A DNA stretch of 64,000 bases, from positions 2,170,001-2,234,000 of the forward strand of contig JAMYGW020000003.1 of assembly GCA_025617375.2 (NCBI GenBank), in the 5' to 3' direction. The first letter of the stretch is position 1. Every line of letters starts with the position of its first letter. Both the position numbers and the translations under genes were made by a program. Under the pieces are notes generated by a model. The model was not told where the DNA came from, did no database searches, and was given only the letters and a program-made list of their open reading frames with translations. This stretch comes from Acarospora socialis. Its lineage: Eukaryota > Ascomycota > Lecanoromycetes > Acarosporales > Acarosporaceae. Below, one piece after another: positions 22,860-35,887 of this stretch.

Positions 22860-25134
22860 TCACAAACGACTCTCATGAATGCCCTGTGGCCCCAACTCAT
22901 TGTACTCCACCCGCGTCATGAACCCTTTACTCAACCCCTGGTCGACGACAAAAACGACCTTGGCCGCGACCTGCGCGCCTAGAAATGCTGCCTCGTCGAA
23001 GCCCACGTCTTTCCATTCGGGAAAATACTCGGGCATCTTGGCCAGCTTGATGCTCGTTGGCGTCTGCCCGTGACTGGAATGACTTCCGGTATGTAAGCCA
23101 TAGTTCTGAAGGTGTTGTTGTGCGTGGCTGGGTGGGTGTAAGGAGGGGTTTGAGGCCGTAGTAGCGGCGAGGAGGAGAGGATTTACGCCGTGCGAGGTAG
23201 AGGTGTGTTGCAGTTGGCCTTGTGATTGCAGTTGTGGGGTGTTCGCGCCGGTGCCGATGGGAGTGGAGAGGTTGGACGGGAGTTCGGAGGTGAAGATCGT
23301 GGCGGATGATGGGGAGATTAGGTATTTGGCGGTGAGGGTTGCAAGAAGAGCGTCTTTGAAACCTAAGCGGATGAGGATCAATGTGTCAGCAATGATCAAG
23401 TCGAAGCGAATAATTCCCATGGGTCTGTTTCTGGCAGAATGCGAAAGTAAGAAGTAGTTACCTTTGACTTTGCTGCCATTACCTAGAATGACGAGAGAAT
23501 CCCAAAGCTCGCTGCGTTTGGCAACTTCGGGTACAGAAAGTATAGTCCTGTGTATCGTATCGGCGATTTGTTCAAGGATTCCACCGCTTGCAGCCATGAA
23601 TCGTTCAACGCCGACTTCAACCTCTTTCCTGACGGATGCAGAGTTGCCTACTCGATTTCGTCGCTTTTCCTCCTTGCGCGCAGCCTTGTCTTGTTGCTTT
23701 TTAGCCGCATCCTCTTCCTTCATCGTCGGGTCGTCTGTGGCCGGGGGACCGCTTTCAATGATAGGGTCTGGTGTTTTCTGTCTCTTCGAATCGCCAACTG
23801 CTTCACCATTTTCCCTATCGGCATGCCTTTTCCCATTCTCGTTGATGTCTTGAAGCGGTCTTCGCTCGTCGTAGTGAAAAGTGGTCTTCTCGCGCTTTGA
23901 ATTGGGTAATCGTACGGCTTTGGGTGCGGCCGCAGCATCCGCAGCAGCTTTCTTAGCCGCAGCTTTTTCGGCCTTCTCCCTCTCCTTCTTCGCCAAGAAC
24001 TCGGTCGTCTTTCCGCTCGCCACGATACTCGCAACATCTAGTACACCATCGTTGTCCTCTCCATCTCTCAGGTCCCTTTCTTGATCCTCACCTCCAACAT
24101 CAGTACCAATGCCGGGACCCCTCGGTGCACCGCCTTGAGCGGCAATGCTTCCTCGGTGTCCGGCTCCTGACGCGGTAGCCCCGGTGGATGCGGCAGCCGC
24201 GGGATTGGTCACTTGGTCATCGGTATCTGTTGTCCCTGGAAGCGGCGTCCCTGGTAATAAGATTTCGCAGATGTTGCTCTTCTTCAACTGCTCACACATG
24301 TCCCAAGTGAATGACTGCGGCCCAAGTAGTTCCAGAAGTCTCTCCGTCATCCCTTCACCACCGCAGCCGGGGACAGCGACCCCTCTGCCAGTGTCGTAGA
24401 CGAGAAAATCACTGACAGCACTAACATCGCACTTGCCGTGACCTACATCTACCACGGTGGCAGTCGGGACTGCATATGCATAACTCGTTGCCAGAGCAGA
24501 GTCCATCAGGCAAAAAGCAGGCGTTTTGAACTTCTCGAAGAAGAACTGCGTCAAAGTCTCGTGGTCTTGCGCAGTCCAAGCCGGCTGGGATATCAGAAGG
24601 ATCGGTGTATGGAATGGAGGACTGAGCGTGTTATAGACGTGGGTCAAGAGGGCGAAGAAACAAGGCCAATTGACCACTCGACCCTCTCGAACAGGGTATA
24701 CGGCGCCTTCGTCGGAGCTAGGATCTTCTTCGTATACGACGTCGTCGCCTTCGATATCATCGAGTTTAGGTTGCTGGTCCACCAATGCAGCGCCCCCGTC
24801 CGCCATTTCGATATCGACTTTCCCTTCCCCATCCCCACCAGCAACCCCATCTCCACTGCTTTTGAAGCCCTTCTTCTCGCGCACTCTATATGGTTCCCAT
24901 TCGCCTTTCTTCTGCGCCGGGAACATGCGCGTACTGATCCGAAGGCGTGCCGGTGTGAAGGACTCCGGAAGGCCGAGTTGCGCAAGAGTGGTCTGCGACC
25001 CAGGCGCAATGATCTGGTGTCCAAGTAATCAGTATCATACTGCTAGAAACACTCGGTTCAAATCACAGGAGCACATTATGAGGTCAGAGTGTTGGGTTGC
25101 ATACCAGGATATGCTCATCCTTGAAAGGTGGCAT
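22860..25134 (-). CDS. ARP9: Actin-related protein Arp9, SWI/SNF-RSC subunit
   Basis: Nuclear actin-related protein that pairs with Arp7-type partners in SWI/SNF and RSC chromatin remodellers and couples the ATPase HSA helix to remodelling. Exons 25134-25105 (only MPPFKDEHIL), 25013-23462 and 23362-22860 give 694 residues. The join reads MPPFKDEHIL-IIAPGSQTTLAQLGLPESF, which supports the tiny first exon. Actin-fold signatures include PILLISQPAW, the phosphate-loop-like TVVDVGHGKCDVS, GCGGEGMTERL, and near the C-terminus LVILGNGSKVKGFKDAL and SPSSATIFTSELPSN. A long acidic/Lys-rich low-complexity insertion (about residues 260-450) is typical of filamentous fungi. Intron 23363-23461 is 99 bp, a multiple of three, without an in-frame stop, so an unspliced reading is also open; the conserved KVKG-FKDAL junction decides for splicing. 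Confidence 0.88.
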
Positions 25135-26750
25135 TTTTCCAACTGTTGGCGGCCAGACTCTGGACGAAGCAAAGATGTTACTGGATGGCAAAGTCTTCCA
25201 GGCCACAGACTGCAAATTGTAAGCGCAATGGAATGGACAGCTTCGGTGGCCGAAACTCCTGCCGTCATATGCAGGAAGGTCACATGGAACGTTACACGTA
25301 GGTATGTACCTTAAAGTTACAACTGTTGGAGTAGACGCGTTCGATGACGCTAAAGTTCGCTTATTATTGTAAAGCTTGATACTCAGCCCTATAAAGACGA
25401 GACTGTCCAATAGGATATCCGCACAGTCGAGATGACCGTTACTCGTAGAGAAAAAGCGTACTTCTTCACTCGAGCCTGGATCTGCGTTGCTATTCATGTT
25501 GAAGTAGTTAATGTTTTCTAGGCGGAGAGAAGTCTCAATTCTCACTCAAGAACGAGCATGGACGTTAGCCGGAAGATGAGCTTGCTGTCCGCATAGATGG
25601 ATCACTGCTCGTGTTCTGGCACCCTGTGAGAGTACCTGGGCCGAGTCCGATCTTTCCATAATATAACAACGCCTTCCGGACGTCCGTGATGTTGGGTAGG
25701 AATCTATCCTGGAATTTATTTCGTACAATCTCAACTGTATTTCGTACAACTTGGACTGCCGGATTACTTACACAGTCCGACTCGCTGCTGTTGTGCGGCA
25801 AGTTCCAATTCAAACGGCTGGTATATGGCTTGTGGTCTGACATCTTCCCCAATGGCTTATGCAGCTGAGGCACCATTGTTCAACTGAGCCAATGGAGTCC
25901 AATCTGTTTGGCAGCGGAAACTGCAGACAATCCCCACGTTTATCGATTATGGACTCTGAAGACTTAAGATTCATACCTAGCTCGGTCATATCTGATTCCA
26001 AATCCTACGGTGCTACCTTCCTTAGATTGACCGGACACGCGTCCCCAAACGGCGACGTCATTGAGATTTCTGGAGGAATTTACCCCGAGGCCGGGAATGC
26101 TGATTTCCCGCACATGGAGATCTCGCGTATCACAGTCTAGAGCTGATCGGCAAAAGCTACCGGATCTCTTATCGGGCTAATGAGGCAGCTAACCTCGTAT
26201 GGTAAGGTTTAATCATCATATCGCGTAAGGTAGCTCTTTCATCATAGCTGCAAGAGATCTTTCTGTTTAGGTTGGATATGTTTGAGATGTTTTCAGAGCT
26301 AGAATATGCAATGTTCAGTCAGACGGCTGAGTCTGCTTCAATTGGCTCTTTCCTTCCATCATTGCTCCTTGGAAACCAATAAGAAAGGGTCACAAAATAT
26401 ACTTAGCGGCTACACTTTCTCTCTGTCGTCTTCTCTTGCTATCAAGGCTAAGGGTACTCACACGGGTACCTTACGCGGCCTCTTGAATGATGAGGTCAAG
26501 CTGTGCCACAACGGCATTCCCACTCCGAGGACCCTGTATGTAAGGGTTCGTCCCATCTGAGGTGCAGGTGCATGACGCATGGACCAAGTTACGTGCTCCG
26601 GTCAGAAAGTCAATACCGAAAGGATGGTGGGTTTTGGGAGGTAGTTGTAGTGAGACGAGGCAATAGGTATAAGATCTGTTTTTACTCCCTCTTCTCTCAT
26701 CTTTCTTTATTTCGTACAACAGTATCTTGCCGTTTGATTTCAGCCTCGCG
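25135..26750. other. Intergenic between ARP9 and the RDS1-like gene
   Basis: Divergent promoter region of about 1.6 kb with no supportable gene. The 11-mer ATTTCGTACAA occurs three times (25718-25728, 25739-25749, 26709-26719), the last 31 bp before the next start codon. A CT-rich stretch at about 26685-26710 resembles fungal core promoters. Confidence 0.5.
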
Positions 26751-28319
26751 ATGCTGTACTCCAGAACCTCGCTGGCTTCGGCTCTCTTGGCCCTTGCCCC
26801 AGCTGTCATTGCCGCACCTCAATCGTATGTGAGTGCGCCGGCCTCGAGCGTCACCCCAGCCGTTCCACCGCCGTCGGTGAGGAGCAGCCAAGTCACTGGC
26901 CCGACCTCGCACGGCCCGTACAGTGGTTCTCCCACCACCACCGGTGCTCTCTCGACGACCGTGTTGGCAGCCTCAATCCCGGCCTTGCCACCGAACCCCA
27001 CCGCTACCACATACCCGAGTGACGGTCAGCTCCATGACCCGGAACCAGCTCCATACACCCCCGCTGGTGGGTTGGGTACAAACGGTACGGAACCGATCTA
27101 TAATGTTCGCAGCGATTTCGATTACGAGTCACTTGTAAGCACCTTCTCTTCCAGCATCGGTGACCAGATACTTACCTGCGTTTAGGCTGTGGCTCTCTAT
27201 CAAGAGTGGATCGAATTGGACCTCTTCCATGATGGCCTTGCCCGCTTCTCCGTTGCCGACTTTGAAGCCGCCGGGCTTACTGCAACGGATCGATTCCTGA
27301 TCGAGTTTATGGCAGACCAGGAAGTTGGCCACTCAACCTTGCTCAGCAACATCTTGGGTGCCCAGGCACCCGTGCAATGCACCTACAACTACCCGTACAC
27401 CACCGTTCGCGAATATGTCGACTTCTGCCAGAGGCTTACTCGCTTCGGTGAGTCGGGGGTCTACGGATTCCTCGAACACCTTGACTCCCGCGAGGCCGCA
27501 CAACTATTGTTGCAGTCCATCACCACCGAGGCACGACAACAGGTTATTTTCCGTCAATTCGATGGTCTCTTCCCTATGCCAGTATGGTTCGAGACCGGAG
27601 TTCCCCAAAGCTGGGCTTGGACTTTACTTGCGCCGTACATCAGCTCTTGTCCAGCCAACCAAACCCGTCTGGCATGGCAGAACTTCCCCGCTTTGACCAT
27701 ACTCAACCAACCGAACCCGGCACGCATCAATGCCAACAACTCAGGTTACGGCGAGGCAGTCACTGGATCCAACCCTTCGAACTCAACCGTTGTACCCCAA
27801 AGTGATAGCTGTCTCAACTCTACCATTGTCGGCGAAGACTGCAGTCCCGCCATTTCGCAGAACCGAAGTATTCCTCTCTCCTTCCCCGGACGGGAAGTAT
27901 TCTTCAGCTGGGAGGCTCCTGGTAAGGGAGTTGGACCAAACAATTCGTATGTCACAGCGACGAATGCTGGTGCGGCGCAGTGGGTCGCCTGGGTCACTCA
28001 GTTGGTGAGCTTGCTCCGCACCTTTACGATGTCCAGGCCCATTGTACTGACATGATGCTGTAGAATGTGACATACTCCCCTTTGACGAACATTAGTGGTA
28101 ACTCTGGTATGACCGTCCAACCCGACGTCGCCACATTTGCCGGAGATCCAGCCGTGAGTACTCCCAACGACCAGGTAATGTCAATGCGCTAACAGATTAC
28201 AGATAAACGGGACCATGTTCGTCGCTATCACTGACGCCGACATCTTCCTTACACCATTCAACCTCAGCCTGATCAACCCGCATGTTGTTGCAGGCCCAGC
28301 GTTGTACCAGGCTGGTTAA
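26751..28319 (+). CDS. Rds1-like secreted ferritin-fold protein
   Basis: Exons 26751-27134, 27186-28004, 28064-28153 and 28203-28319 give 469 residues; all introns are GT-AG and in phase 0. MLYSRTSLASALLALAPAVI is a clear signal peptide, followed by a Pro/Ser/Thr-rich linker to about residue 120. The ferritin-like domain (about 120-300) has the family signatures ALYQEWIELDLFHDGLARFS, RFLIEFMADQEVGHSTLLSN, REYVDFCQRLTRFGESGVYG and TTEARQQVIFRQFDGLFPMP. The C-terminal part is rich in N-glycosylation motifs and ends NPHVVAGPALYQAG. It matches the fungal Rds1 stress-response group (S. pombe rds1), whose expression responds to nutrient and stress signals and whose biochemical role is unknown. ATG 26751 is the only start giving the signal peptide. 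Confidence 0.85.
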
Positions 28320-31300
28320 GAGTTATCATACCCATTGATGAGGCGGATATCTCGTGACGGTATTGGGATTGGAAATAAAAACTCTTTGCTATAATGTAAT
28401 ACTGCATGTTGAGAACAGGACACTTCCTTTATGATAAAGGATCAAGATGTATGATAGATTGCAACAATAACAATGTATACAATAATGGCACCGATGGCTC
28501 CATGAGTCCGTTTCGCGCAATGTGCCGGTCTGTGAAGCCCGTTTGCCTAGGACCGGCTTATTAATACAAGTGCGAGTACAAAAGTAGCATTCACCCCTTA
28601 CTCCCTATCTCACAGCATCCATTCACAGCGACGCTTGTGCCGTCTATATAATCCATACCTCCCTCTTTGCACCCTCCCTTCCTTCTTCAACTCACACCAC
28701 CCACCTCTCATCTCAGTGCCTGCAGGTACAGGCCCTCATGCGACTTGATGTCTTCTATCTTAGCCTTTCTTCTACATACTGTTTGCTACTACATCTAACA
28801 TCTCTCGACGTATACTTCTCGGAAATGGTGCACATGAGAATTACCTGTACATGCGCTGTACTCTCTCACAAAGCATCGTCTTGATGATGTCAAGAAGAAT
28901 CGGTATCATTGAGTGGGAAGTCTTTTCACTTTGCTGAGTTGAGCTTGACGCTTTCTCTTCTCTTCTCTTGATTTTGAGGTTGCCTCACAATGTCCCTCTG
29001 AAACCGTGTACCGTGTTCGGACGAGGATCACCTGCTGCTCAAAGCTTACTTTTGCTCTTACTGAGGATGGGGTGGTGACTCATTCCTGCCTCAACTCCAT
29101 TCTTTGCGCAGAAAGATGGGTGCTACCCTGTTTTCTTAAATGGCCGAACATTACCCACTTCGCAAAAACTATTTCTCAGACGTCGTTATTTTGTGAAAAG
29201 GGTTTCCAACTTAGCTTGGGGCTCAGTACCACGGTCAATCTACGCTCGTACCGATGGCACAGTAGTAACCTACACGTTCAAGACTCTCAACTGAACATGA
29301 GTTGGCCCTTACCAGATCAGTCAGCTAGGCTTTGACTGGCAGCTGCAGCATTCTCTGGACGATCTCACTTCCTTCGCTCACTTAATACTTATTGGTCAAG
29401 TCAATCGTTGCTGAGCTTCTGTTCTACTACAGGTTCACCTTAGCTGCATGTTTACCTTTCAGCCAAGCACTGACTGGACTGTCTGTTTTCAAATATATGA
29501 CACGATCCCAATTTGAGTGCGACTCCGATGATCAACAAACCTCTGGACCGGACGGGGGTGCTCTCACTACTTTGGAAGGACGAATTCGCGCGTGACTCGA
29601 AAGATCTCTCCTCTGTTTTCTACAATGGAGATGAAACAGGCAATAGCCTGGAATGGCGACAATATAGAACAGAAAGGTCGCCCACCCACTACACGCTGGA
29701 AAATGGTTCAGAAGCGGCCGAGTCCGAAAGATGTTGCTGGATTCTGTCTCCGTCATCTCTGGAAAGACTGCCTAATTCGTCGAACTTATGCTTTGATTCA
29801 AAACTTCGAGCACCTGGGTTAACGAAATTTCAACCCACAATCAGAGTTTCTCCTCCCGCTGTATCATGAGGGCATCACAATCACTTCCGAAGTAGCCGAG
29901 ACAAAAGGCTAAATATCTTTTCTACCCAGCTACATCGCTTTGACAATCCTTGCAGGCAAATCCCTCGTTGAATATTGCGGCGGATGATTACGCCCCCTGT
30001 GCGGGCAGTTTACCTACAACATCTCGAAATCTCTCGAATTACGAGACTCGTTCTTTATACCGCCGTCACCACTGCGTGGTGCGTACAGGATAGTCTGTGC
30101 TTGAAACCACGATACTCAGGGGGCGTGCGGCAGCTAGGACGGCTGCAACGGTCGAGTGGTCTACAACTGGCCATCAACTCTTGGAGATGTGTTTGCGACC
30201 TCCGGCTTCAAGATTAATGTCAAGAGGGATGCTCAATAGACCGGGCTCCAGTAGAGGTAGGCCCGAAAAGGACCGGGACCAACAACATAGGTCTCGCCTT
30301 ACATTGCAGTGCTGCTTGAGAGCACATGGTAGACCTGAAAGAGTTGGCGCTGGAATGAGAGATCTGAGAGGTGAGCCAGAGGCAAAATGAGACTTCAAGA
30401 GCTTTATGCGCTCAGGCATCTTCAGTCTATCATGAAAGGCTGAAATCATTGAAGACAACGGCATGGATGATGAGACTGATGTTATGAAAGAGGGTATAAT
30501 TGCAAGGATCAGGAGTGTTGAAGTCCTCTCAGCTTCATGATGGGCATGTGGTGGTTTCTCCCAAAATTATCGTGAATACTACATAGCTCGGTACAATTGG
30601 AAGGGCTAGCCAAAAACTGACGGTCTCCTTAGCTACACATATAGCCGGAAAGAGGGCAGGCACTGAGCTGAGTGTATCAGAAGAGCTCACAATGTGGTCC
30701 ATACTCGAATATGCAACGCGCAGTACTCAGGCACATCGTGACCTGAGTGAGATGAGGGAGAACAGAGAGTTTCTCTTGTTAGCACAGACTCTGCGGTCCA
30801 AAGTAGTGTGATTAGGCTGAACTTTACACGGGTGCATCAAGGGAGAAGTAGAGATGGCATGTGCAGTGCAGGGACAACACTGCCGCAAAGAAGTCGTTGC
30901 GGGAATGTACAGAAGCCAGAATGAGCCTGTGAACAGGAGACCGAGGATTAATTATATATGAACAGTCTCCTTGACAGTTCGAAAAAGTAAGATCTGAAGA
31001 GCTCACACTTCGGCAAGGCTTGAAACATCACGATTGTTCAGACAATCCTAGAGCCAAATTGACAAACAGCTGAGTTAGTCAAGTCAATGATCAAAGTTTT
31101 TGATCGGCTTGCAGTCAAGACCGAGACTACATTTCAGTGAAAATAAGTTAAATAAACACAGAGTTATTTCTCATTCCCATGCACCATCAAGTGCCACTGC
31201 GTTGAACACTGATAGTTGTTGATATGTTAGAGCAAATAGCCCTGCAACAGACGCAGAGGATCGAGATCACGACTGCGAGGGCCAAGCCAAGAATTCACTA

Positions 31301-34300
31301 CAGTATACAAGCAAGACTACCGACTCGGAGTCAAGGGTCAAGTGGAACCATTAAGGGGGGCCTGACTGGCTGACTGTGGAAAATGATACTTCTCAAATGG
31401 AGATGAGTTTAAGAACTCGCTGCTTCCAACCAGCCATGACCAAAGCCACCATCCTCGCGCCGACTTTCGCAGCGCTCATCCCAACTGTCGTCGCCGATGC
31501 CACAGCTATTGCCGATGCCACAACTGCACCCTTCCGCCTGCGCCACCTGGAATGGGAGCGGAGACTGGGACGGACGAAGACACTGACATGGCCGGAACCA
31601 GGGAGAACCATTGCGACAAAGAAGCACTGTGGCTCGGATACCTTTTCGGAAATCATTATGCATTTAAAGAGAAACTGAACAACTTTCAGAGTGAGAGGCG
31701 CAGAAGCGTTCACAGCATGGTCCAACTCAGCACATATGCGGAAAAGGTACGTAAAGTAGAGGAGCAGAACGGAACGAGCTCAAAAGCTTAGAAGAGGAGG
31801 AGAGGAAAGCGACGGAAGCTGTGGCGAAGCAAGTGGAGCATCTATCACTATGGCCCGGCATGTGAGGAAGAATAAACCATAAAAACATTAAAAGAGTGTA
31901 AGGGTTTATGTTAAAGCTAACGCCCCGTGAGACAACAATGAAATGACCATGATTACAGCGTTCATGCCTTTGGCTGCAATGAAGGCAGAGTTGCCTCAGT
32001 TGTCAGTTGACAACTACCCACTACAATGGTGTTGTGGAGGTCTCTATTGAGAGCAAGCAGGGCCAGACTTTACAGCAAAGAGAAGGCAACAAGAGGGGAA
32101 TTCAATTGAAATGAAGAGACCAGGGTTAATTGAAACTTGCTCCATGTCAAATTGGAGAGAGTTCTCAGTCACCTCGTGCGAGCGTGCTTGAAACCTTGAC
32201 CTTCAATCCTGCAGTTTCGACGGAGGCCGTACAAATGAAGAATATTATCAATTACAACCCAAGTCTTTCGTGACGCCCTTAGTGGCAAACATTGTCAATG
32301 CATCATATCATGACAAGAAGTACTCCCTGCTGAATCGGCGCAGGGTTCTGAAGCTGCTGCCACATCATATGGTAGCGGAGACAACATAGCCCGTGATGGC
32401 TTCTGATGGGGTTTTGAAGCCACACATTTTTTTCTATTGGTCTAAAAAGATCACTAGAATGGTCAAGACTACAATTGCTGATTCGGAAAGCTCGCAGTCA
32501 CTGGAGAATCCATAAATTCAGTTCAAAATGGACTGCTGCTTTCAGCTGGTATACATCAGCTAAGTTCGCAACAACACTAACCAAAACAAGCCTTGAGAAA
32601 GATGCAAAGCGGTTTACTGAGAGAGAGGATTCATTTTGACCCAAGCATGGCTAGCTACCAGTTGAGCTTGGCGCTCACCTTGGGCCGTGAGCCTGGGCTG
32701 CCTTGGGAACCAAGTGCGGCTCTACCAGCCAGCAATTGCACGCCATCAGTCGAGATAACGTCATGCGTCTTGGGTAATGGTGATTGAGACTGCTGGAACG
32801 CATAGCGCAGAAGCTGCTCCTCTTCCAAGGCTATTACCATGTCTTTGAGAAGATTCAAGGCAGAGTGTACCTTCTGGCTGCCCTCCTACTATTGTGATCA
32901 GACTGAGGCACAATTCAACAGCAGAAGGTTGTGTCAGGGGCCATATCGAATGTCATACGACTCCCACCCTCTACAACCTTTTGGTTGAGCGGTAGATATC
33001 AACTTCATCCTCTTCTCGACCGACAACATTGACTTTACCACTCATCACTTACAGACGATATAAAAGTGCCAGATAAAGCATGGAGACTCCGCCTTCGACG
33101 GCCGGCGAAGTGAGAAATGTCAAGGTTCACCTGAACGTCGGCGCCAATGACACAGGAGAGCCTCAGGACTTGAGTCAAGCTCGACATCGTCAACGGGCAA
33201 GACTCTTGCAGAATAGTGTATGGCAATGAAGGACTGCAAGGTTGATTCTTTGGAAACCTTCGACACGGCGCTAGAGACCAACTGATTCGAACAACTCCTC
33301 ATCGCGAACTCTGAACGTAAGCCCAATATTTCCGATATGTCTGTGTAGAATTTACGCGGAACTCAACCGAGATTGATGATGTATTCTTCATTAACCATAC
33401 TACCACTTCGAGGCTCCTTTGCTTGGGCAGACTTCAAGATTGCAGCTATCAATTCTGGACTATGAATATTTATCATGGGGGCAAAGGTATTGAATGACGA
33501 GGCGAAGTTTGAAGGCTTGCTCGTAGGAGGCAACCCAGGTGGGAACTAGATCTAGGTCACACCGATATCTGTGGTCTTTGCGGACATCGGAACACACCTC
33601 GAATGCAAGATACACTTACCCACGGATGAGTGAAGAGGCGATCATATCGCTGGGAAGCTACCAACTGTGGTTTGGGAACGTAATTAACCGGGAAACCCAG
33701 GCGGACAAGAATCAAATTGAATACCCACCTGACCCAGCTGGATGAGAGCAAATTCTAAGAGGTATACACTACGTTGCTGCGGACAAGGAACCAAGTAACA
33801 CTGAAAAAGAGGTGATGGCGCGCTTTGGATGACACGGGGAGTGTCTTGAGACTTGCTAGCTTTTCATAGAGATTAGGAAGATCAAGAGAATCAAGGGAAA
33901 TGACAGTGAGGTTGTACCTGAGCGGGTAGAAAAATCTGATGAAAGGTTGAGTAAACCGAGTGAAACAGGGTCTAACCGCCTATTAACTCATCATGTGTGA
34001 ATGACACACTGAATGCTCTCAGTCTTTGCACAGGTGGTATGATGAGAGAAGCCTGGTTGGGCTGAAAAACATGTCAGTCTTCTGACCAGCACAAATTCGG
34101 CAATCCCGCAGGCCTACAGTACACAGTGCTCTGAGTGACTGTATTCCAGTACGGTATCGGGAAAAGTGAGTGGGAGTCAGAGAAGCTCTGACACAGCTGA
34201 ACACAGCAGAACAGAGCAACATCCAGATACTTCTGCGGTTGCTGCATTGGAAACCTCCATCTACTACCTCGAACGCCTGCGAAAATGAGTGAGGAGCGAC

Positions 34301-35241
34301 TATACATCATGACTCGAACTTCATTAAGAAAAGTTTCAGCTTCTCTCTTTAGTCTGTGAACACATCAGATATCCGAGCGCCCGGCATGGCAAATCATTGA
34401 GTGTCTACTGGGAACTGCTGAGAAACCATCTAAGTATTGAGCAGCCTCGGACTGAATTAGCTCACGAGGTTTGAGGACTTGAGGGATGCTTACTCATAGC
34501 TTTTCCCTTTTGATTCGCCGGGCCCGCACTCGGAATCGCTCCCAAAGCAATGGACGAAGACTGCAAGAATATTGTGAAAGAGATAAAGGCCACATCAACA
34601 AGTATGGGCTTGATGCAGCGGTCGAAATTGTGGAGAGCACCATAAGTCGCCATAGAGCCTTGTCGGTCAAGAAAGTTACAGGTGTTGAGGCGTGTATGCC
34701 CGTAAAAGAACGTTTATCAGACCGCGATATTCGCAAATCGCGCAGAATCCCAAGGCCTACAAAAGGTACAGTATAGCGCCCTATGCCTTTGATTACTGAG
34801 GGCTTTTGCACAAAATATCGCCATACTATGGATTGCAGAGTGCCCACGGAACACCAGTGGTCACCGCGGATGATAAACATCGCCCCCTAAATTCCTCGGA
34901 CGGCCAATGAAGTGTGTCTCGAGATACAGCAGAATAGTGAGAAGAGAGGTGAAAACATGGTCATCACCAAAAGAGATATCCAGACCTTACTATGAGAACT
35001 TGTCAGCGAAGCAAAGAAGACTTTCATGGAGTTTGCCCTCAGAACCTTTACGCTTACAGTGGCCAAAAAACCGAAATTGTCACATGCCCTTTGAACAGAA
35101 TCATGCCGCTAGCTAATAATGCTAGCAGTGACAGGTGCTTCATACTTATACTTATTCATGTATATCTTCATGAACTCTTGAAATCAATACCTATGCATCA
35201 GAGTGCCAAAATCAAATGTGCAGCTGATTGGTTATTGATTG
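28320..35241. other. Gene-poor 7 kb of ordinary base composition
   Basis: No frame here shows a recognised domain, a convincing start or a consistent splice set. The best remnants are at 31376-31791, where two overlapping frames (MTKATILAPTFAALIPTVVA in one, EALWLGYLFGNHYAFKEKLN in the other) could be a frameshifted relic, and the frame at 34486-34776. CpG and CC/GG remain present, so this stretch has not suffered the mutation seen to the right. No tRNA or rRNA was seen by eye. Confidence 0.5.
28374..28379 (+). terminator. Poly(A) signal candidate of the RDS1-like gene
   Basis: AATAAA located 55 bases past the stop codon of the RDS1-like gene, a usual spacing for a fungal 3' end. Confidence 0.45.
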
Positions 35242-35404
35242 TGTTACGGAGCAAGGCCTCCACATTGCGACGTCATGCTTACTAAGCATGATTACTAAGC
35301 ATCCCCGCTGCATATATAGCGGTCACAGCCCTTTACCCACTTAGATCAAAAACTTACTTGTATATTATATCTTGAATCACATAGCTTAGGTATACACCCT
35401 AACA
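35242..35404. mobile_element. Solo LTR, 163 bp
   Basis: Starts TGTTACGGAGCAAGG and ends TACACCCTAACA, so the ends are inverted (TGTTA...TAACA), as expected for an LTR. It contains a TATA-like CATATATAG inside a short inverted repeat (CCGCT...AGCGG). It is flanked on both sides by GATTG (35237-35241 and 35405-35409), a perfect 5-bp target duplication. No internal retroelement sequence follows, which fits a solo LTR. CpG and CC are intact, unlike the sequence beyond 35.9 kb. Confidence 0.72.
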
Positions 35405-35717
35405 GATTGGTGCCATAAAGGAATTTTTTTTTTTTACGGAAGCCCAAGCAAAGATGGTTTAACAGGTCATGTGTGGTAGCTCCTCTGGTGTGTCGGGCTT
35501 GAAGCATTCTCTGATGCGAGATCGGGCCCTTGAGATAAATGTCAAACATAGAGGTCAAAGTGTGCAGATAGTATTAGTTGTCATTATTATCTAGAGTATC
35601 TAGAATCAATTTACACAATATGTGATGTGCATCACTAAGCCCAAATAGACTACTGAAGAATGTGATCTAAAACTCTATGAGAATCTTTAACAGATAAAAT
35701 CTGAATTTCTGACATAT

Positions 35718-35887
35718 TGTAAGGGTACACATAAAGCAAGGCCTTTGCGCGTGACGGGCAGCGTGGCTGCCGCGCCAGTACTACAGTTATATAGGAACTT
35801 AGCGATAACTGCGCCGTATGAGCGCAGTTATAGTGGTCTTTTGGCTCAAGTGAATTTCGTTTGCGTCGCTAAGCGCGCGATCTTACA
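35718..35887. mobile_element. Second solo LTR-like element, 170 bp
   Basis: Starts TGTAAGGGTACAC and ends GCGCGATCTTACA, with inverted ends TGTAAG...CTTACA. Flanks are CATAT (35713-35717) and CACAT (35888-35892), a 5-bp duplication with one transition. Inside are a TATA-like TTATATAGG and two perfect hairpins: GGCAGC/GCTGCC (35757-35771) and ATAACTGCGC/GCGCAGTTAT (35805-35831, 7-base loop). It is the last CpG-rich sequence before the depleted compartment. A small foldback DNA element is the alternative. Confidence 0.5.

Noticed and set aside
25084-25545. 153-residue frame on the - strand upstream of ARP9
   Set aside because: Overlaps the ARP9 first exon and intron in another frame and shows no recognisable sequence.
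33280-33300. tRNA B-box-like GATTCGAAC
   Set aside because: No A box, acceptor stem or cloverleaf could be drawn around it.
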